From: JALHVH01 sp963773685
Lineage (GTDB): Bacteria > Acidobacteriota > Aminicenantia > Aminicenantales > Saccharicenantaceae
Assembly: GCA_963773685.1 (NCBI GenBank)
Contig: CAVZBY010000011.1
Coordinates: 558,001 to 622,000 of the forward strand
Direction of reading: 5' to 3'
DNA: 64,000 bases
Part shown: piece by piece, positions 33,571-42,119 of the stretch
Layout of the letters: each line of letters begins with the position of its first letter
How positions within the stretch are numbered: position 1 is the first letter of the stretch
Notes under the pieces: model-generated
The model's input: only the letters and a program-made list of their open reading frames with translations
Told to the model about the DNA's origin: nothing
Databases searched by the model: none
Translations under genes and position numbers: made by a program

Positions 33571-34782
33571 GAACAGGGCGGGATACCGGCGCTCGAGGTC
33601 GTCACGCAGGGCGGGGTCCAGATTCGCGCCGCGGAGGCTCCCCGCCTCGGCCAGCACATCTGGGAGCAGGTCGACGGCGCCGCCGAGGTTGGCGTTCCCG
33701 AGATCGGCCCCCTTGAGAACGGCTTGATGGAATTGGGCATTCGATAACGACGCGCCTGTAAGATCGGCCCCGTCCAGCCTGACCCGGACGAGGTTCGCAT
33801 ACGGGAGGTCCGCGTTCCGGAAGGAGGCCCCCCGGAGGTCCGAGCCGAAGAAGAGGGCCCTCGAAAGCTTGGCGGAGCCGAAGTCCGCGCCTCGCGCATC
33901 GGCGTTGTTGAAACGCTGATAGTGATGGCTGGAACCGCGGAAAACGGCGTTCCGAACGTCGGCTCCCATGGAATAGGCGCCGCTCAGGTCGACGCCCGAG
34001 AGGTCGGCGTTCCGGAGGTCGGTGAAGCTGAACCGGGCCTCGACCATCTTGGCCCCCCGCAGGTCAGCCCCCGCGAGGTCGGCCAGGTCCAGGCGGGCCC
34101 GGAAGAGCTCGGCATCCCGTAGGTCGACGCCTTTGAGCTTCGCGTTGCGCAGGTTCGCGCCTTCCAGATGGATCCCGCGGAATCTCCCCGGGCCCGATCC
34201 GGCGGGCCTCTCATATCCGGGGAGGTTCGCGTACAGCACCGAGCGCAGGGCCGGGCCGTACGGATAGTTATTCATGGCCCCGGGGAGATCTCCCCGAAGC
34301 GACCACGGGATGAGATAAAGGACGAGGACGCCTTCGATGACCAGGGCGGCGGCAAGTCCCAGCGCCACGAGAACGTTTCCCGCCCGGGCCGGCCTCCCGC
34401 GGAACGGACGCGATGATGCCCATAACCAGGATAACCAGGCGACCCCGACAAACGCCATCCCCGCCGAAAGATAGGATATAAAGGGGTCATGGAGCTTGAG
34501 GCTCCGGAAGGCATTCAAGAGCAGGGCCGCGTTCAAAATGACGAAGACGGGCCCTTTCAGGAGGGCTTTCGAGCTCAAAACGACGAACGCCGCGAACACG
34601 ATCAGGGGGGCCGCGATGAAGAAATAGCCGGCGGCGATATCGGCCTCCATGAGCGGCAGACGGATGCGGCCTTCCAGCACGACCCTGGAGTCGGGCGATG
34701 AAAGAAGGGCCGATGCCCAATAGACGCAAAGCGCTGAAAGGCCCCCTGCCCAGACAACGGAGGCCTCCTTCCTTTCGCTCAT
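33568..34782 (-). CDS. Membrane-anchored pentapeptide-repeat protein
   Basis: 404 residues. Four or five transmembrane segments occupy residues about 10-175. Residues about 190-395 are pentapeptide repeats of the A(D/N)Lxx type (LEGANLRNAKLKGVDLRDAE, GADLRGAKMVEARFSFTDLR, LSNAQFHQAVLKGADLGNAN), predicted to form a right-handed quadrilateral beta-helix. The function is unknown; similar membrane-tethered helices are common in envelope operons. The ATG at 34782 overlaps the stop of the ligase fusion (ATGA). Confidence 0.85.
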   Translation of the reverse strand: MSERKEASVVWAGGLSALCVYWASALLSSPDSRVVLEGRIRLPLMEADIAAGYFFIAAPLIVFAAFVVLSSKALLKGPVFVILNAALLLNAFRSLKLHDPFISYLSAGMAFVGVAWLSWLWASSRPFRGRPARAGNVLVALGLAAALVIEGVLVLYLIPWSLRGDLPGAMNNYPYGPALRSVLYANLPGYERPAGSGPGRFRGIHLEGANLRNAKLKGVDLRDAELFRARLDLADLAGADLRGAKMVEARFSFTDLRNADLSGVDLSGAYSMGADVRNAVFRGSSHHYQRFNNADARGADFGSAKLSRALFFGSDLRGASFRNADLPYANLVRVRLDGADLTGASLSNAQFHQAVLKGADLGNANLGGAVDLLPDVLAEAGSLRGANLDPALRDDLERRYPALF

Positions 34783-37511
34783 TTGAAATAGTTCCCCGAG
34801 ATATCGATAAAGACGCAATCCCAGGCCCTCATGATCCGGCGCCCCGTCCGCCGGAAGCTCGGCGCGAAGATCAGCCCGCGGCCGCCCTGGGGATACATCG
34901 ACGCGAGCAGGGTATCGATCCAGCTCTTATCGACAAGGCTAGGATCGTAAGCCACGACATGGCGCCACCGTCCTCCTTCCCATATCTCGACCCAGATGTG
35001 CCCCCCCGGTTTCCCTCGATACTTGGGAAGCACGGCCAGCCGGGCAGGGATCCCGACGGCCCGGCACGAATCAACGAGGATCAAGGAGGCTTCGCCGCAG
35101 GAAACGAGTCCGCGTTCGATGATCCGGCGAGGGCCGAGGAGCGGCTTGCGGATGTGCTTGTCGGCGTAGATCAGGCGGAATTGCAGGACGGACTCCCGGC
35201 TGAGGCGGAGGACGGCCTCCTCGACAGAAGGGCTCGACGCGGCGATCCCGCGGAAGCGCTCATAAAAGTCCTCGCGCCATCGGTCCCGGGTCTCGCCCGC
35301 CGCGGCGTACGGCACGACGAAATCCAGGAAGATATCCTCCGGAACGTTGGCGGCCAAAGGGAGTGTCTGCCGGGCCAGGCAGGCCAACCGGACGTTTTCC
35401 GCGAGGTAACCGGCCTCGATCGTCTGAACGTCCCGGTCGGGCATGTTTGCGAGGAGGAAGGCCAGGCCGATCCTTTCTTCCGAGCCGGCGGCTCGGAGAG
35501 TCTCGACGAACGGTTCCGACCGGCTTCCCATCGCCTGAAGAGCGCCGAGAACCCCTCCGCGATATCCGGGCGGAAGCTCGCCCAGGAGATCGAGAAGAGG
35601 GTCGCCCTTTTCTCCGACCTGGGCTCGAGATCCCGCCCATAGGTCGAAGGCCTTGGCCTTCAGCGCTTCGCCTTCGGCGGTCCGGACCTTCATCGGCGTG
35701 TCGATGACCAGCCTGGCGTAACGGGAAGCTTCCTTGGGATCTCCGCGACGCAGGTGGATATCGGCAAGGAGGGCCTTCGATGTCAATCGCCATGGCAGAG
35801 CGGCGTCGGCGTCTTTAGCCTCTTTCAGGGCGGCGTCGAGCTCGCCGAGTTCGAGGCGCGCCCTGGCCAGTTTCTCCGCTACCCGTTGGGTGGACGAAGA
35901 GGCTTTCGCCTTCTCGAGGACGGCCGCGGCTTCCCGGAACTCCCCCGCGTCGAGGATAAGATCGGCATAAAACTCGACAAGAACCGGATCGAACCTCAGG
36001 TGAGGATATGCCGCGCGGGCGCGAGCCAGAGCTTCGCCGGTCCTGCCGGCCCGGGACAACGACAGGGCGTCCGACCATTCCCGGTCGGCGATATACCGTT
36101 TCCAGAGGGCGGGCATCAAGAGAAGGGCGGCCGCGAATGAGACGGCGGCGAACGCGAGAACGGCCCCACGGACGGAACGTCGGGACACGCCGGGGATAGG
36201 CTGTTCTTCGCCGGCCAGCCAGCCCAGGAGCATGGAAAACAGCAGGGCCATGGGCAGGATGCGGCTCGGGTAATAGAAGACCGCCATGCCCATGTAAGCC
36301 AGCACCGACCCGGCCGCCCCGAAGGTCAGCGCTTCGTCCGAGGACCGCGCCCGGCCCGGCGAACGGGGGCCAGGGCGGCGGAGGACGCCCGTTGCCGCGC
36401 GAAGAACGAGTCCCCAGAACGGCAGGAGGACGAGGAGACCGAGCACGCCCGATTCCACGAAGGACTCGAGATAATCGTTGAAGGCATAGGCATCGGTCGA
36501 GGCCGAAAGCCTTTCGATAGCCGTGCCCCTCCCCTCCTCGAAATAGCGACCCTGTTCGGCGTTGTAAACAGCCGGGAAATTGCCATATCCGACGCCCGCG
36601 ACGGGATGGGCGAGGGCGGTCCCGAGCGAGACCTTCCAGATCAGGATGCGGCCGGCGGCGGACATCGGCTTGAACGACACGGCCAGTGCCGCGATCACGA
36701 CCAGGCCGGTCGCGCAGAGGACCAGCGCGCCGCGGATGGCGGACCGCCGGACCCGGTTCGATCCGGGGCCCTCGGACGCCGGACAGGGCAGGCGTCTCAG
36801 GAGGAAGGCGATCCCGCCGATGAGCAGCAGCGCCGTATAGGCCGTGCGGCAGCGGGAGAGCCCGACGGCCACGAGAAGGAGCGCGTTGACCCCGTATCCC
36901 GAGAGCCTGAGGAAAGGATTCTTCCCGATCCTGGCCAGGACCCAGGCCACGGGAAGGACCATCGCCAGGAACATGGCGAAGTGATTGACATTGTAGAAAA
37001 AGCCCTTCATCTCCCGTCCGGCCGCCCACTGGACGAGACCGTGCGCGGCCTCGAGCCCGGCGACGGCGGCAAGGACTCGCGCCAGGAGCAGGACGGGCGC
37101 CCCCTGGAGGCGCCGGCGGTTGGTCCGGACGAGGAGATAGGCCGCGAACGCCGTGATCAACATATAAGGCTGGAGGAAATTTTCCCTGGACCTCGAAGCG
37201 ACGAAGAAGGACGCCAGCAGAAAGGCGACCGAGACCGCATAAAATATGTCGAGCCACGCGGGACGGAAGCCCTCGGGGCCAGGCTCCTTCCTCAGGCCCG
37301 AAAAGAAAACAAGCAGGAAGACTGGAATGGAGAGAAGGCCCAGGGCGAACCCGATAGAGCCCGGAGACAGGATCTCGGGCCGCTTGATGCGAAGAATCAG
37401 GGCGATGGCCCCGGCGAGCGCCAAAGCCAGCCCGGCCGCGCCCGCGAGGGAGAGCAGCAGCCGGCTGGTCCCCGCGGATAATTTCCCCATGGGCAGGGTG
37501 GACCGTAACAT
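34779..37511 (-). CDS. O-antigen ligase-like / TPR / transglutaminase fusion
   Basis: 910 residues. Residues about 15-450 are polytopic with the Wzy/WaaL-type loop GILIWKVSLGTALAHPVAGVG-like segment followed by GYGNFPAVYN. Residues about 460-620 hold helical TPR-like repeats (AYPHLRFDPVLVEFYADLIL, REAAAVLEKAKASS). The C-terminus is a transglutaminase-like domain with Cys805 in SCGEASLILVD, His838 in GGHIWVEIWEGG and Asp856 in VAYDPS. Ligase-plus-TPR proteins are known; a C-terminal transglutaminase is unusual. It may attach or process envelope glycan or protein in the periplasm. The ATG at 37511 is the first gene of the run; a later ATG at 37490 is possible. Confidence 0.82.
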   Translation of the reverse strand: MLRSTLPMGKLSAGTSRLLLSLAGAAGLALALAGAIALILRIKRPEILSPGSIGFALGLLSIPVFLLVFFSGLRKEPGPEGFRPAWLDIFYAVSVAFLLASFFVASRSRENFLQPYMLITAFAAYLLVRTNRRRLQGAPVLLLARVLAAVAGLEAAHGLVQWAAGREMKGFFYNVNHFAMFLAMVLPVAWVLARIGKNPFLRLSGYGVNALLLVAVGLSRCRTAYTALLLIGGIAFLLRRLPCPASEGPGSNRVRRSAIRGALVLCATGLVVIAALAVSFKPMSAAGRILIWKVSLGTALAHPVAGVGYGNFPAVYNAEQGRYFEEGRGTAIERLSASTDAYAFNDYLESFVESGVLGLLVLLPFWGLVLRAATGVLRRPGPRSPGRARSSDEALTFGAAGSVLAYMGMAVFYYPSRILPMALLFSMLLGWLAGEEQPIPGVSRRSVRGAVLAFAAVSFAAALLLMPALWKRYIADREWSDALSLSRAGRTGEALARARAAYPHLRFDPVLVEFYADLILDAGEFREAAAVLEKAKASSSTQRVAEKLARARLELGELDAALKEAKDADAALPWRLTSKALLADIHLRRGDPKEASRYARLVIDTPMKVRTAEGEALKAKAFDLWAGSRAQVGEKGDPLLDLLGELPPGYRGGVLGALQAMGSRSEPFVETLRAAGSEERIGLAFLLANMPDRDVQTIEAGYLAENVRLACLARQTLPLAANVPEDIFLDFVVPYAAAGETRDRWREDFYERFRGIAASSPSVEEAVLRLSRESVLQFRLIYADKHIRKPLLGPRRIIERGLVSCGEASLILVDSCRAVGIPARLAVLPKYRGKPGGHIWVEIWEGGRWRHVVAYDPSLVDKSWIDTLLASMYPQGGRGLIFAPSFRRTGRRIMRAWDCVFIDISGNYFK

Positions 37512-37568
37512 ATCGCCGGGCCGATTTCAAGACGGCGCATACTCCTCAAGCGTCGGGGAAAAAGGGGG

Positions 37569-37598
37569 GAATAACCCGTTTAGGACTCGAACTTATAC
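37569..37598 (-). repeat. Degenerate tRNA 3'-end copy (tRNA-Lys-like), candidate attachment scar
   Basis: The 26 bases 37573-37598 match the 3' part of the tRNA-Lys gene (38315-38340) at about 21 of 26 positions in the same orientation. They cover the T arm (GTTCGAGTCCTA on the minus strand) and the acceptor strand ACGGGT. No 5' half or intact T stem is present, so this is not a functional tRNA. Confidence 0.55.
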
Positions 37599-37702
37599 CA
37601 CTGCCCGATTGGATAATTAAGGGAAGCGGGACAGACATCTCCCCATGTCACACCGGTGTCACAAGATCGTTCGGTCGCCGAAATACCAGACGCAGGCTCG
37701 GG

Positions 37703-38152
37703 CTATTTCTGGACTATCATCGAGGCATGAGTCGCCACACACTGCCAACGACCGGCCTTCTTGATCCACGTATCGGTCCACCGGTACTGACCGCTGACAT
37801 CCTTCCCCTTTAAGGTCTCTTTGGACGTGTTGCGGCCGGTCACCACCGCCGCATCTCCATAGACCCGGGCTTTCATATCATCAGGTACCAGTGACGTTAT
37901 CACATCCTCTCCGCTCTTCAGGATCGCCAGACTCTGGGCCTTGGTCCAGACGACACCTTCGGGGTCCGTAAATACCCAGTCCTCCGCGACCAGCCGGTCA
38001 AGGAAGGCCACGTCGGCCTTGACGAGGGCCTTCGTCCAGTCCTGCTCAAGCTGTAGTAATTCCTGCTCCACGCTCCCGCTCTTCTGCTGGGCCAGAATAG
38101 CGCCTCCGAAGACCAAGACGACCACGCAGACGGCAATAGCAGTGCGTTTCAT
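37703..38152 (-). CDS. Secreted DUF4440/SnoaL-like (NTF2-fold) protein
   Basis: 149 residues. Signal peptide MKRTAIAVCVVVLVFGGAIL, then an NTF2-like cone fold: VEQELLQLEQDWTKALVKAD, VFTDPEGVVWTKAQSL and the C-terminal YRWTDTWIKKAGRWQCVATH. No catalytic residues can be assigned. The ATG at 38152 has GGAGGGG upstream. It is the only gene between a tRNA-Lys gene and a degenerate copy of that tRNA's 3' end, and its flanks (38160-38300) are noticeably AT-richer than the surroundings, so it may be an acquired cargo gene. Confidence 0.8.
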   Translation of the reverse strand: MKRTAIAVCVVVLVFGGAILAQQKSGSVEQELLQLEQDWTKALVKADVAFLDRLVAEDWVFTDPEGVVWTKAQSLAILKSGEDVITSLVPDDMKARVYGDAAVVTGRNTSKETLKGKDVSGQYRWTDTWIKKAGRWQCVATHASMIVQK

Positions 38153-38314
38153 GAAACCCCTCCTTTTAAAGCGATTCAAAGATGAGGGGATGGCAAAGAT
38201 AGGATTTCCGTAAGTGCTGACCCTCGACTCACCCGATCCCTTGCTAATTGACTTATAGCACCGTAAAAATATGATGTCAATATACGTGCTTGGGATCTTA
38301 GAAGAGGGGGAAAG

Positions 38315-38387
38315 TGACCCGTGTAGGACTCGAACCTACAACCCGCAGATTAAGAGTCTGCTGCTCTACCAATTGAGCTAACGGGCC
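38315..38387 (-). tRNA. tRNA-Lys (CTT)
   Basis: A complete cloverleaf: acceptor GGCCCGT/ACGGGTC (one G-T pair), D arm GCTC...GAGC, anticodon stem GCAGA/TCTGC with loop CTCTTAA (anticodon CTT) and T arm GTAGG-TTCGAGT-CCTAC. The discriminator is A; CCA is not encoded. Confidence 0.97.
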
Positions 38388-38442
38388 GAAAAACGCACCT
38401 AGTTTAGATGAGTTCCGCCGGCTTGTCAATATAACCGCAACC

Positions 38443-39453
38443 TCAGGTGAGGGAGCCGATCTCGGCGAGGCTTTCCGGAGACGCGATGAAGATGAGGACG
38501 TCGCCCTCACGGATGATATGCGCATCCGGCGGATTGAAATCGTAGGCGTCGGCCCCTCCCCCTTTGACGGCGACGAGGAGGGCTTTCGTCCGTTCCCGGA
38601 GCCGCGATTCGCCGATAGACCTCCCGGCCAGCGGGGAACCCTCGGCCACAGGAACCTCCTCGACCCGAAGCCCCTTCTCCTTGTCTCGGAGCATCGTATC
38701 CAGGAAGGTGACGACGGACGGCCGGACCATCTGGGAGGCCATGCGCATCCCGCCGATGAAGGCCGGAGAGATGACATGGTCGGCGCCCGCCCGCACCATC
38801 TTCGAATGGGCGTGGAGATCGGTCCCCTTGACGATGATGCGGACCCCGGCGTTGAGACTCCGGACCGTCACCGTGACGAAGAGGTTGGCTTCGTCGGTCG
38901 GGAGGGAGAGGAAGACCCCTTTGGCGTTGGCGAGCCCGGCCTTGAGGAGGACCTCGTCCTCGGCGGGATCGCCCTGGACGTAGAGGAAGGGATGAGCGGC
39001 CAGAAGGCGGTCGAGCTTCTCCCGGGAGGGTTCTATGACGACGAACGGGCGCTTCGTGTCATGGAGCTCGCGGATGATCGTCCCGGCGATCTCGTCGCCG
39101 CCGCAGACGATATAGTGGTCCCTGAGCCGGGCGATCTCTTTTTCCATCTTCCTTCTCCCCAGGACGTTCTTGAGCTCCCCCTCGACGACGAAGGCCGTGA
39201 TGGACGTCACGGCGAAGGCGATCGTCCCCAAGCTGAGGAGGATGTAGACGGTCGTGAACATGCGGGCCGGCAGGTTCCCGCTGAGGTCGTGGACCTCGCC
39301 GTAGCCGATCGTGGCCACGGTGATGACGGTCATGTAGACGCAATCGAAGAAGGACCATTCCTTCCCGCCGAAGATCTTGAATCCGGCGACGCCGAAGGCG
39401 AAGACGACGATGAAGAGGATGACGGCGAAGCGAAGCCTTTTTCGGGTGTTCAT
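38443..39453 (-). CDS. Voltage-gated-type K+ channel with RCK/TrkA domains
   Basis: 336 residues. Two transmembrane helices flank a pore with selectivity filter TVATIGYGEV. A TrkA-N/RCK domain follows (DHYIVCGGDEIAGTIIRELH, then YVQGDPAEDEVLLKAGLANA) and a TrkA-C domain at the C-terminus (VAEGSPLAGRSIGESRLRER). This is the MthK-like two-TM ligand-gated potassium channel layout. The NAD-type glycine motif is changed (CGGDEIAG). It lies 55 bases downstream of tRNA-Lys in transcription-independent order, with its own promoter. Confidence 0.9.
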   Translation of the reverse strand: MNTRKRLRFAVILFIVVFAFGVAGFKIFGGKEWSFFDCVYMTVITVATIGYGEVHDLSGNLPARMFTTVYILLSLGTIAFAVTSITAFVVEGELKNVLGRRKMEKEIARLRDHYIVCGGDEIAGTIIRELHDTKRPFVVIEPSREKLDRLLAAHPFLYVQGDPAEDEVLLKAGLANAKGVFLSLPTDEANLFVTVTVRSLNAGVRIIVKGTDLHAHSKMVRAGADHVISPAFIGGMRMASQMVRPSVVTFLDTMLRDKEKGLRVEEVPVAEGSPLAGRSIGESRLRERTKALLVAVKGGGADAYDFNPPDAHIIREGDVLIFIASPESLAEIGSLT

Positions 39454-39476
39454 CGGGAGCCCTCTCGTCGCCCCCG

Positions 39477-39505
39477 ATTATAATCAATCGCGGCCCGGAT
39501 GCAAA
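39477..39505 (-). promoter_or_regulatory. Promoter of the K+ channel gene
   Basis: On the minus strand TTTGCA (39505-39500), 17 bases, TATAAT (39482-39477). The ATG is 23 bases further, with GAGAGGG between, so the leader would be about 16 nt. Confidence 0.55.
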
Positions 39506-39551
39506 GCGCGGCGTTTCCCGGGCCGGAACGGTCCCGGCCGTTTGTGATAAG

Positions 39552-41075
39552 ATGACGGGCGTGATCGATGCCATCGTGATCGGCGCGGGCCTGGGGGGCC
39601 TGATGGCGGCCTCGAAGCTCGCCGCGGCCGGAAAAAGCGTCCTCGTCCTCGAGAAGAGGCCCCTGCCCGGAGGCACGAGTTCCATCTTCCAAAAGGACGG
39701 CACCGCATTCCCCATGGGTCCGCTGTCGTTCAGCTTTCCCGGCCGCGTTCGAAGCTTCCTGGAGGAAGCCGGGATCGAAGAGAAGATCTCGTTCCTCCGC
39801 CAGGGCTTCGAGTTGCGGACGCCGGACCTCGATGTCATGATGTCCCAGCCGCTTTCCGGGCTCCAAGCCGAGCTGGCCGGGCTCTTCCCACATGAACGGC
39901 AGGGGCTCCTAGGCTTCTTCCGGCAACTCGAGCGTGCCCTCTCTGTTTCGAGGAACATGGATCAATGGCATCCGGATTATTCCCTGCCGGCGGCCGCGCC
40001 CGCGAAGGAGCGTCCAGCACGGTCCGATGCCCACAGGGCCACCGAGGTCCGCCGCCTTTCCCGACTCCCAGCCGCGGAGGTCCTCGACCCGCTCATCGAA
40101 AGCATGCCACTCAAGAACTTCCTGGGATCGCTGGGCACGGGCCGTCCCGAGATGTCCATGATCGGCCTGACCTCGATGTGGAACGTCATGGCGGTCGAGG
40201 GCATCTGGTATCCGTCCTGCGGCGTCCACGGCATCGCCGATCTCTTTCTGCGCGGACTTCAGCGATCGGGAGCCGGGATCAGGCTCGAAACACCGGTGAA
40301 AAGGATTCTCGTCCGGCAGGGTCGGGCCGCCGGGGTCGTCACCGAAGGCGGCGAGATTCTGGAATCGCGGTGGGTGGTTTCCAATGCCGATTACAAGACC
40401 ACCTTCCTCGAACTCTTGGACCCGGGCGATGTCTCCGGTCCCGACCTGGGCCGGATACGCGACGTCCCTTACACGGGATCCGAATTCTGCGTCTATCTCG
40501 GGCTCCGGCCGGAGGAGGTCGACCTCGGCGCCATCCGGGCCGAACATCTCTTCTATCGGCACGAGGTTCGCGAAGCGTCGCCGTCGGATCCGGAGGACTT
40601 CGACAACCGAGAGATCGAGATCTGCCTTTGGTCCAGGAAGGCGCCCGAGCTGGTGACTCCGGGCCGCGCCGCCCTTCTGCTGAGAGCGGGTTTCCCTTTC
40701 CGGGATTTCGGAAAATGGAGCCGCGGGCCCGGCCAACGAGGAGAGGGGTATCAAGAGTACAAGAAGCGTCTCGCCGGAAGCCTCATCAAGACGGCGGAGC
40801 GCATCCTCCCGGGACTCTCTAGATCCATAGAGGTCATGGGGACGGCCACTCCCCTTACCTATCGCGATGAAGGGAACCGCTATGAAGGCTCCATCGCGGG
40901 CTGGACATGGTCCGGCGCGGATTCCGCATGCCTTCCCGGCAAGCTCCTCGTTCAAAGCCCGCTTTCCGGGCTTCTCATGTCCGGCATCTATGCGTCTTCG
41001 GAGCTTTTCCTCGGCGGCGTCCCGACCGCGCTCTACACGGGCAGTCTTGCCGCCGAGATTATCCTGGCCGGCTGA
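39552..41075 (+). CDS. FAD-dependent oxidoreductase, phytoene desaturase/CrtISO-like
   Basis: 507 residues. N-terminal FAD motif AIVIGAGLGGLMAASKLAAA followed by LEKRPLPGGTSS; the C-terminal FAD block is PLSGLLMSGIYASSELFLGG. The layout is that of the CrtI / carotenoid isomerase / retinol saturase family. No other carotenoid gene is nearby, so the substrate is open. An in-frame GTG at 39561 is an alternative start. The gene is divergent from the K+ channel. Confidence 0.82.
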   Translation: MTGVIDAIVIGAGLGGLMAASKLAAAGKSVLVLEKRPLPGGTSSIFQKDGTAFPMGPLSFSFPGRVRSFLEEAGIEEKISFLRQGFELRTPDLDVMMSQPLSGLQAELAGLFPHERQGLLGFFRQLERALSVSRNMDQWHPDYSLPAAAPAKERPARSDAHRATEVRRLSRLPAAEVLDPLIESMPLKNFLGSLGTGRPEMSMIGLTSMWNVMAVEGIWYPSCGVHGIADLFLRGLQRSGAGIRLETPVKRILVRQGRAAGVVTEGGEILESRWVVSNADYKTTFLELLDPGDVSGPDLGRIRDVPYTGSEFCVYLGLRPEEVDLGAIRAEHLFYRHEVREASPSDPEDFDNREIEICLWSRKAPELVTPGRAALLLRAGFPFRDFGKWSRGPGQRGEGYQEYKKRLAGSLIKTAERILPGLSRSIEVMGTATPLTYRDEGNRYEGSIAGWTWSGADSACLPGKLLVQSPLSGLLMSGIYASSELFLGGVPTALYTGSLAAEIILAG

Positions 41076-41318
41076 TCCCGTTCCGCACTTCTCCGCATTT
41101 TCAGATTAGAATCTCTTTCTCAAAGCTAAATAATTGGAGTCTAATATATTAATATTCCCCTTACTAATATAATTGAAGACTAAATCATGCCATCTACTAA
41201 AGTCAATTAATAACGTCATGTCACAGAAAATCAAAACAAATTCGGAGAATTCTCTAATAGACAACCTTTTATGGCTATCGACGCGTATATGTAAATATCT
41301 GCAGAAGGGAGAGTCTTA
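41076..41318. other. AT-rich intergenic gap
   Basis: About 240 bases, of which roughly 41100-41290 are strongly AT-rich (for example TAATATATTAATATT), in sharp contrast to the GC-rich flanks. No gene is seen on either strand. It contains several possible -10 boxes and ends in the ribosome-binding site of the next gene. It may be a regulatory or foreign segment. Confidence 0.6.
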
Positions 41319-41984
41319 ATGAAACTGAAGAAGTTCCTCTTATGGGCGGCGGTCCTAGCCTTCCTGCTTCCGTCGGCGGGGACAGGCCAGCATAAACAGC
41401 CCCCGCCGGAGACGATCTGGCAGGCCGAGACCCAGCTCGTTACGGTCGAAGATTTCCTTGCCCAGGGGTTGATCCTGGATATAGGGGGCGGGGGCGAGGG
41501 GGTCATCGGCCAGCTCAAAGGCGGCCAGGTCGTCGCCATCGACATCAATAAACGCGAGCTCGAGGACGCGCCCGCGGGGCCCCTTCTCAAGATCGTCATG
41601 GACGCCCGGGACCTGAAGTTCCTCGACGGCTCCTTCACGACGGGCACCGTCTTCTTCACGTTCATGTACATCGCCCCGGCAGACCACCCAAAGGTCTTTC
41701 GCGAACTCCATCGCGTCCTCGCGCCGGGCGCGCGGCTTCTCATCTGGGATGTCGTATTCCCCAGGCTCGAGGATAAAAGCAAGACGGTCGCCGTCTTTCC
41801 CTTCACGATCAAACTGCCCGACCGGGAGATCAATACGGGTTACGGAGTCCACATTCCCGGCGAGGACCTGGGCCCTGCCCATTTCGAAAAGCTGGCTCGA
41901 GAGACCGGGTTCACGACCGTTTCCAGAGGAGGCGCCCAACAGTGGTTCTTCCTGGAGATGATCAAGGCAGCCGCCGCTAAATAG
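41319..41984 (+). CDS. SAM methyltransferase-like protein with signal peptide
   Basis: 221 residues. A clear N-terminal signal-like segment (MKLKKFLLWAAVLAFLLPSA) precedes a class I methyltransferase fold: LILDIGGGGEGVIGQL (motif I), GQVVAIDINKRELE, MDARDLKFLDGSF and HRVLAPGARLLIWDVVFP. Motif I lacks the usual acidic-x-G-x-G spacing. Methyltransferases need cytosolic S-adenosylmethionine, so export is unexpected; the segment may instead be a membrane anchor facing the cytoplasm. AAGGGAGAG upstream supports the start. Confidence 0.72.
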   Translation: MKLKKFLLWAAVLAFLLPSAGTGQHKQPPPETIWQAETQLVTVEDFLAQGLILDIGGGGEGVIGQLKGGQVVAIDINKRELEDAPAGPLLKIVMDARDLKFLDGSFTTGTVFFTFMYIAPADHPKVFRELHRVLAPGARLLIWDVVFPRLEDKSKTVAVFPFTIKLPDREINTGYGVHIPGEDLGPAHFEKLARETGFTTVSRGGAQQWFFLEMIKAAAAK

Positions 41985-42119
41985 CTGTTGATGTAAAGGT
42001 CCTTTCCGAAGCCTGTAAAAGTACGCCTCCTAAAACAGGCATCGGAGCCCTTCCTCCCGGCATGACGGATTGGCCTGAAGATTGCACTCTTTCAGGGCGC
42101 CGAGAGTCTGCGATCCCGC

